Origin: Alphaproteobacteria bacterium
GTDB lineage: Bacteria > Pseudomonadota > Alphaproteobacteria > Paracaedibacterales > CAIOTO01
DNA: 17,987 nt
NCBI GenBank assembly: GCA_030727085.1
Contig: JANRCF010000022.1
Location: 1-17,987, forward strand
Direction: 5' to 3'
Part shown: positions 14,187-17,987 of the stretch, one piece after another
Layout: each line of letters begins with the position of its first letter
Numbering within the stretch: the stretch's first letter is position 1
The notes under the pieces: generated by a model
Told to the model about the DNA's origin: nothing
Database searches by the model: none
The model's input: the letters and a program-made list of their open reading frames with translations, nothing else
Made by a program: the position numbers and the translations under genes

Positions 14187-15599
14187 TCACACCGCCTGCT
14201 GTTCTGGCACTTTATGCTGCAACTGCTGATTAGATGAAAAACCTCTAGACTCATTAATACTCTCATTGTATTCCTTTAGCTTATTGCGAAGCGTGCGAAT
14301 AGAAATACCTAAAATTGTTGCTGCATGGGTGCGATTACCCAAACAATGGTCAAGCGTTCCTATAATCAAGTCGCGCTCCATATCTGCCACAGTACGCCCA
14401 ATATAAATTTGAGACCCACTATCACCACTTGCATTGTTATTTATGTCATTCGATGAATTGGCATTAGCAGCACCATTAGCAAACTCAGCAGCATCAAGAT
14501 TTTCAAGATTAGGGCCAAAAATATCTTCAGGCTCGATAATATCCTGGCTAAGCAAAACAGCACGATGCATGACGTTTTCAAGCTCACGCACATTCCCGCG
14601 CCAGCTATGTTTTGTCATTAGATCTTGGGAACGCTCTGACATTTTTTTAAGTGGCAGATGATTTTGCCCACAATATTTGGCAATAAAATGTTCAGCCAAA
14701 GGAATAATATCGAGCTGCCGCGCCTTAAGCTGAGGGATATGCAGATTAACAACATTAAGTCTAAAATAAAGATCTTCGCGAAATTCGCCCTTATTAATCG
14801 CATCTAACATATCGCGATTTGATGTTGCCAAAATACGAATATCAACTGAAACCGGCTGCACTCCACCCACACGATCAATAACGCGCTCTTGAATGGCACG
14901 AAGTAGCTTTGCTTGCAAACGAGGATGCATTTCACTAATTTCATCAAGCAATAATGTGCCGCCACTTGCTTCTTCAAACTTACCAATACGACGTGCAATT
15001 GCTCCTGTAAAAGCACCTTTTTCATGACCAAACAGCTCTGATTCTAAAAGATTCTCAGGAATTGCAGCGCAATTAATTGTTACAAATGCTTTTTCAGCAC
15101 GCTTTGAATGCAAATGAATATACTTTGCCATCACTTCTTTACCAGTGCCTGATTCTCCTGTTAAAAAGACAGATGCCTCGCTGGGTGCAATTTTATCGGC
15201 AAGGGCAAGCAATGACTTCATCGATGGATCATTAAATATAAATGCTGATTTCACTTCAGCAACAGCGCTGATGACGGCTGCAATTAATTCTGGATCAGGA
15301 GGAAGCGGCAAGTATTCTTTTGCACCGGCCTCGATTGCCTCACCTGCAAGTTTTGGATTTGCATTAACACCACATGCCACAACAGGGGTACATATGCGCT
15401 CACTTTCAATGGCACGTATAAAGTGCGGCACGTTTAACAAAACATCAACAAGAACGAGGTCTGCCCCCTTGCCTGCTCGCAATGCATTCAATCCTTCATC
15501 AAGGGTCAGAACTTGTGTGACTTTTGCTCCCTTTTTAATGGCAATATGAGCTGCAATTGTAGCATGACCTTGAAGTGATCCGATGATAAGTACGCGCAT
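14187..15599 (-). CDS. flbD: Sigma-54-dependent flagellar activator FlbD
   Basis: FlbD is an AAA+ activator of sigma-54 RNA polymerase that switches on middle and late flagellar genes in Alphaproteobacteria. Residues 1-115 form a receiver-like domain, 125-360 the ATPase and about 405-445 a Fis-type helix-turn-helix. ATPase motifs are intact: GESGTGKE (148-155), the sigma-54 contact loop GAFTGA (195-200), GGTLLLDEI (213-221) and DLYFRLN with the Arg finger at R280. The HTH reads LGNRTHAATILGISIRTLRNKL. The receiver keeps an Asp at 52, but the usual N-terminal acidic pair (here IIGSLQG) and the late Lys (here PLPPD) are missing, so phosphorylation control is unlikely. Caulobacter FlbD has the same trait and is governed by FliX. 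FliX is not in the window. It follows fliN by 4 bases; length is normal at 470. Confidence 0.93.
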   Translation of the reverse strand: MRVLIIGSLQGHATIAAHIAIKKGAKVTQVLTLDEGLNALRAGKGADLVLVDVLLNVPHFIRAIESERICTPVVACGVNANPKLAGEAIEAGAKEYLPLPPDPELIAAVISAVAEVKSAFIFNDPSMKSLLALADKIAPSEASVFLTGESGTGKEVMAKYIHLHSKRAEKAFVTINCAAIPENLLESELFGHEKGAFTGAIARRIGKFEEASGGTLLLDEISEMHPRLQAKLLRAIQERVIDRVGGVQPVSVDIRILATSNRDMLDAINKGEFREDLYFRLNVVNLHIPQLKARQLDIIPLAEHFIAKYCGQNHLPLKKMSERSQDLMTKHSWRGNVRELENVMHRAVLLSQDIIEPEDIFGPNLENLDAAEFANGAANANSSNDINNNASGDSGSQIYIGRTVADMERDLIIGTLDHCLGNRTHAATILGISIRTLRNKLKEYNESINESRGFSSNQQLQHKVPEQQAV

Positions 15600-15603
15600 A
15601 AAT

Positions 15604-16008
15604 TTAGCTCCGATCTGATTTAATAATTTCAGTCATTGTTACACCAAGATGATCATCAACAACGACAACCTCGCCACGTGCAATCAAACGGTTGTTCACA
15701 TAAATATCAATGGCCTCTCCTACACGCCGATCAAGCTCAACAACAGCCCCGCGACCTAGCTTTAACAACTGATGAACAGGCATTGTGCTACGGCCAAGCA
15801 CAGCTGAAATTTGGACTGGCACGTCATAAACTGCCTCAAGGTCTTTAACACCAGCAGAACGGCCAGACCTCTTTTCTGTTTCCCTTAATACTTCTTGCTT
15901 GTGCTCTTCTTCATTCTCATATGAGTTCGCTTTTCCATCGAGCTGCCCGAGAAGATCATCCAGACTGCTTCCTGATATTTCCGAATCATTATTTTCATCG
16001 TAAATCAT
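15604..16008 (-). CDS. fliN: Flagellar motor switch protein FliN
   Basis: FliN forms the lower part of the cytoplasmic C ring that sets rotation direction, and also binds FliH to bring export cargo to the motor. The 134-residue protein has an acidic, Gly/Ser-rich N-terminal tail (1-50) and then one SpoA (surface presentation of antigens) domain at about 57-130. That domain shows the expected core: DVPVQISAVLGRSTMPVHQL, LLKLGRGAVVELDR, VGEAIDIYVNNRLIARGEVV and LGVTMTEII. Length is typical. The start ATG overlaps the end of fliH by 4 bases, which fits translational coupling. Downstream, flbD begins 4 bases after its stop. FliM is not in the window, so the C ring needs a gene from elsewhere. Confidence 0.96.
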   Translation of the reverse strand: MIYDENNDSEISGSSLDDLLGQLDGKANSYENEEEHKQEVLRETEKRSGRSAGVKDLEAVYDVPVQISAVLGRSTMPVHQLLKLGRGAVVELDRRVGEAIDIYVNNRLIARGEVVVVDDHLGVTMTEIIKSDRS

Positions 16009-16661
16009 TTTATTAACTCCTTATTTGAATATTCTGATTGTATAAATTGTTTGAATAATTCTTGAATACTCTCAAGAAGGTCTGGCTGACTCCATCTAGC
16101 GCCGCCTCCCTTCCATTCAACACGGCATTCCCATTCCCTCAATGTATCATCTATCTGTAACGTTACTTTATTTGGAAGGCAGGCCTGAATATCAGCAATC
16201 CTCTCATAAATATCTTCTCTTGTACTGGTTGCTAAAAAAATTGAAACATCTTGATGATCTAAAAGTGTTGATAAAATATAACGAATAGCGTGCTCCATTT
16301 CATCTACGCCATATTTATTCGAGTAATGCGGGAGAACTCTTTTAATAATTGCTGTTGCGAGATTGAAGACTGTTGCTGTCAGTGCTTCATCGTAAACATG
16401 TTCCTGCTTCAGTAATGAGTTAACATCTCCATGTATTTTAACAAATGCAGATTCATAATGTTTTTGATTTTTCGTTAACGCCCCTAGCTCACCACGAACC
16501 ATTCCTTCTTCAAAACCACGCGTGAACCCCGCAGCATAACTCTCAGCCTGTGCATTTTTTAAATTTTCTTCTATCTTCAACTGAGCTGCATCTTTTTGAG
16601 ATGCGACTTGAACATCCTTCACACTGAAATCAATATTAAAAACACATTCTTTATTTTTCAT
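16005..16661 (-). CDS. fliH: Flagellar export regulator FliH (FlbE)
   Basis: FliH binds the export ATPase FliI and links it to the C ring through FliN. The sequence is variable, but three things support the call. First, a perfect GxxxG ladder at G45, G49, G53 and G57 (YAAGFTRGFEEGMVRGE) is the hallmark of FliH. Second, the C-terminal half has the family pattern, including ATAIIKRVLPHY (102-113), IFLATSTREDIYERI and ECRVEWKGGGARW (178-190). Third, it lies exactly between fliG and fliN, where flbE/fliH lies in Caulobacter-type operons. The length of 218 is usual. The N-terminal 20 residues are weakly conserved. The start ATG is 6 bases after the fliG stop, so coupling is expected. No FliI gene is present in the window. 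Confidence 0.88.
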   Translation of the reverse strand: MKNKECVFNIDFSVKDVQVASQKDAAQLKIEENLKNAQAESYAAGFTRGFEEGMVRGELGALTKNQKHYESAFVKIHGDVNSLLKQEHVYDEALTATVFNLATAIIKRVLPHYSNKYGVDEMEHAIRYILSTLLDHQDVSIFLATSTREDIYERIADIQACLPNKVTLQIDDTLREWECRVEWKGGGARWSQPDLLESIQELFKQFIQSEYSNKELIK

Positions 16662-16667
16662 AATTAC

Positions 16668-17687
16668 TTACCCTATCAACTGATCGCCATCATCTTTACC
16701 AGAAGCAATAAAGATCAAATTCTGTGCGGCAAGATTCTTAGCAACAACAACAATCGCGCTCTGCGACTCTTCCACATCTCGCAACCTCACCATTCCAAGC
16801 TGCTTAATATCATCTTCCATCAATTTAGAGGCACGTTCAGACATATTTGATAAAAATAGAGATTTAATGTGCTCGCTACTTCCCTTAAGAGCCAAAACAA
16901 GTTTTTGTTTATCCACACTACGCAATAATGTTTGGATGCCGGCATTATCGAGCTTTGCAAGATCATCAAAAGTAAACATTAAGGATCGTATACGTTCAGC
17001 TGCTTCAACATTCTTTTCTTCAAGCGATCTCATAAATCGCGCCTCATTCGAACGATCAAAGTTATTAAAGATTTCAGCAACTAACTCGTGTGTATCACGT
17101 TTTGTGCCACGTGCAAGGTTACTCATAAACTCATGCCGAAGCGTATCTTCAACAGTCACCATAATTTCTTTGCGAACAGTTTCCATATTCAACATACGCT
17201 GCACAACTTCCATGGCAAAACCATCAGGTAAAAGCGTTAAAATACGCGAAGCATTAATTGGCTTAATTCGAGACAGCACAACGGCCACTGTTTGGGGGTA
17301 TTCATTTTTAAGAAAGCTTGCAAGCAACTCTTCGCTTACGTTGTTTAGTTTGTCCCAAAGCGTGCGTCCAGCTGGCCCCCTAATCTCTTCCATAATTGAG
17401 TCCGCTTTTTCTTGAGACAAAGCGGCAGCAAGTAAACGTTCTGTACTGTCAACTGAACCAACAAGAGAGCCGGTTGAAGACATTTCATTAACAAAATCAA
17501 CCATTGTCGCGTCGACATACATTGACTTTATTGCCCCTAGATTCATCATGATTGCTGAAACTTCACGAATTTCATCAGCGTCTAACATAGAAAAAATTTT
17601 CAACGCAAGCTCATTTGGCAATGACAGCATCATAATTGCTGCTTTTTCAATCCCCCTAAAACTTCGATCGCGTCCGCGTTCTGCCAT
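16668..17687 (-). CDS. fliG: Flagellar motor switch protein FliG
   Basis: FliG sits between the MS ring (FliF) and FliM of the C ring, and meets the stator to make torque. The 339-residue protein shows the N-terminal FliF-binding domain (about 10-105), the middle domain with NEYPQT (128-133, the FliM-binding motif, Tyr in place of His), and the C-terminal domain with the hinge MFTFDDL (237-243). The charged torque residues known from E. coli FliG have direct counterparts: K268, R285, D292, D293 and R301. Length is normal. The start ATG is 31 bases after the fliF stop on the same strand. The motor appears functional at this protein. Confidence 0.97.
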   Translation of the reverse strand: MAERGRDRSFRGIEKAAIMMLSLPNELALKIFSMLDADEIREVSAIMMNLGAIKSMYVDATMVDFVNEMSSTGSLVGSVDSTERLLAAALSQEKADSIMEEIRGPAGRTLWDKLNNVSEELLASFLKNEYPQTVAVVLSRIKPINASRILTLLPDGFAMEVVQRMLNMETVRKEIMVTVEDTLRHEFMSNLARGTKRDTHELVAEIFNNFDRSNEARFMRSLEEKNVEAAERIRSLMFTFDDLAKLDNAGIQTLLRSVDKQKLVLALKGSSEHIKSLFLSNMSERASKLMEDDIKQLGMVRLRDVEESQSAIVVVAKNLAAQNLIFIASGKDDGDQLIG

Positions 17688-17718
17688 GATTTATAACTTT
17701 CTTATATGACTTTAATTA

Positions 17719-17946
17719 TTATTCGGTATGAATCCAGCTACGCATAATCGCAACAGCTTCATCGGGATGCTTCTCTATAATTTCACCAATTTTCTTAATT
17801 GAAGACATATTAACTTGGCCTTCCAAATGATCAAGATCAATCATGTCGCCAATACCTTTCTTTCTATTAATTTTATATCCCCCAAATTCCCCTTCATCAT
17901 CGTCCTCATCATCATCACCATACATATCATCTGATTTTGACAACAA
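17719..17946 (-). CDS. fliF: C-terminal tail of FliF (MS-ring protein), upstream frame interrupted
   Basis: The last 75 residues match the FliG-binding tail of FliF: the block DLDHLEGQVNMSSIKKIGEI followed by EKHPDEAVAIMRSWIHTE, preceded by an acidic, Asp/Glu-rich linker. This tail normally ends a protein of about 550 residues with two membrane helices and a periplasmic ring domain. Here the frame is closed by a TAA at 17962-17964, only 40 bases from the window edge. The first usable start codons are TTG at 17946-17944 and 17943-17941, with GGTG just upstream. So either a base is lost or gained near here, or fliF is split. The rest of the gene would lie beyond the window. Family call strong, intactness doubtful. 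Confidence 0.75.
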   Translation of the reverse strand: MLSKSDDMYGDDDEDDDEGEFGGYKINRKKGIGDMIDLDHLEGQVNMSSIKKIGEIIEKHPDEAVAIMRSWIHTE

Positions 17947-17987
17947 ATCACCACGTTTATCTTATATTGATTTTTCTGTGGATTTTC

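Noticed and set aside
16867..17415. 182-codon open frame on the plus strand
   Set aside because: It is antisense to fliG, Ser/Arg-rich and without any recognisable domain. FliG explains the region.

Overview
The window looks like an AT-rich alphaproteobacterial chromosome segment. The best evidence is the minus-strand order fliF(tail)-fliG-fliH-fliN-flbD followed by flhA. This is the Caulobacter-type fliF operon layout, with the alphaproteobacterial sigma-54 activator FlbD in it. The low GC, many uptake transporters (nucleoside, dicarboxylate, methionine) and exported proteins of unknown family suggest a host-associated relative such as the Holosporales or Rickettsiales. That placement is inference.

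Layout, left half (about 1-7300, all plus strand): the 3' part of a voltage-gated cation channel whose 5' end is frame-broken at the window edge; a CNT/NupC-type nucleoside transporter; tRNA-Ser(GCT); a DUF1653 protein; an AqpZ-like aquaporin with an altered second NPA box; a CinA-like molybdopterin-binding-domain protein; a DASS-family dicarboxylate transporter starting at TTG; and mraY, away from its usual cell-wall cluster. Two convincing intrinsic terminators separate the aquaporin and the CinA-like gene from what follows.

Middle (7270-11920): a minus-strand exported protein with a methyltransferase-like core overlaps the end of mraY tail-to-tail. It is followed by a metN-metI pair (methionine ABC importer, no binding-protein gene here) and a 503-residue exported coiled-coil protein of unknown family, whose 3' end overlaps flhA by 4 bases.

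Right half (11914-17987, all minus strand): flagellar switch, export and regulatory genes, mostly a few bases apart or overlapping, which suggests one transcription unit. FliF/FliG/FliN build the MS ring and C ring, FliH and FlhA serve the type III export apparatus, and FlbD would activate sigma-54 flagellar genes. The fliF reading frame meets a stop close to the window edge.

A small family of palindromic intergenic repeats (core TCGGACTTGAT) occurs at 6058-6083, 6145-6169 and 14125-14157, and the aquaporin terminator resembles it. No gene-free stretch exceeds 300 bases. I saw no CRISPR array, insertion sequence, rRNA or clear origin. No obviously new multi-gene system is visible. The most unusual items are the channel filter, the NFA aquaporin, the exported methyltransferase-like protein and the competing hairpins ahead of the 503-residue gene.
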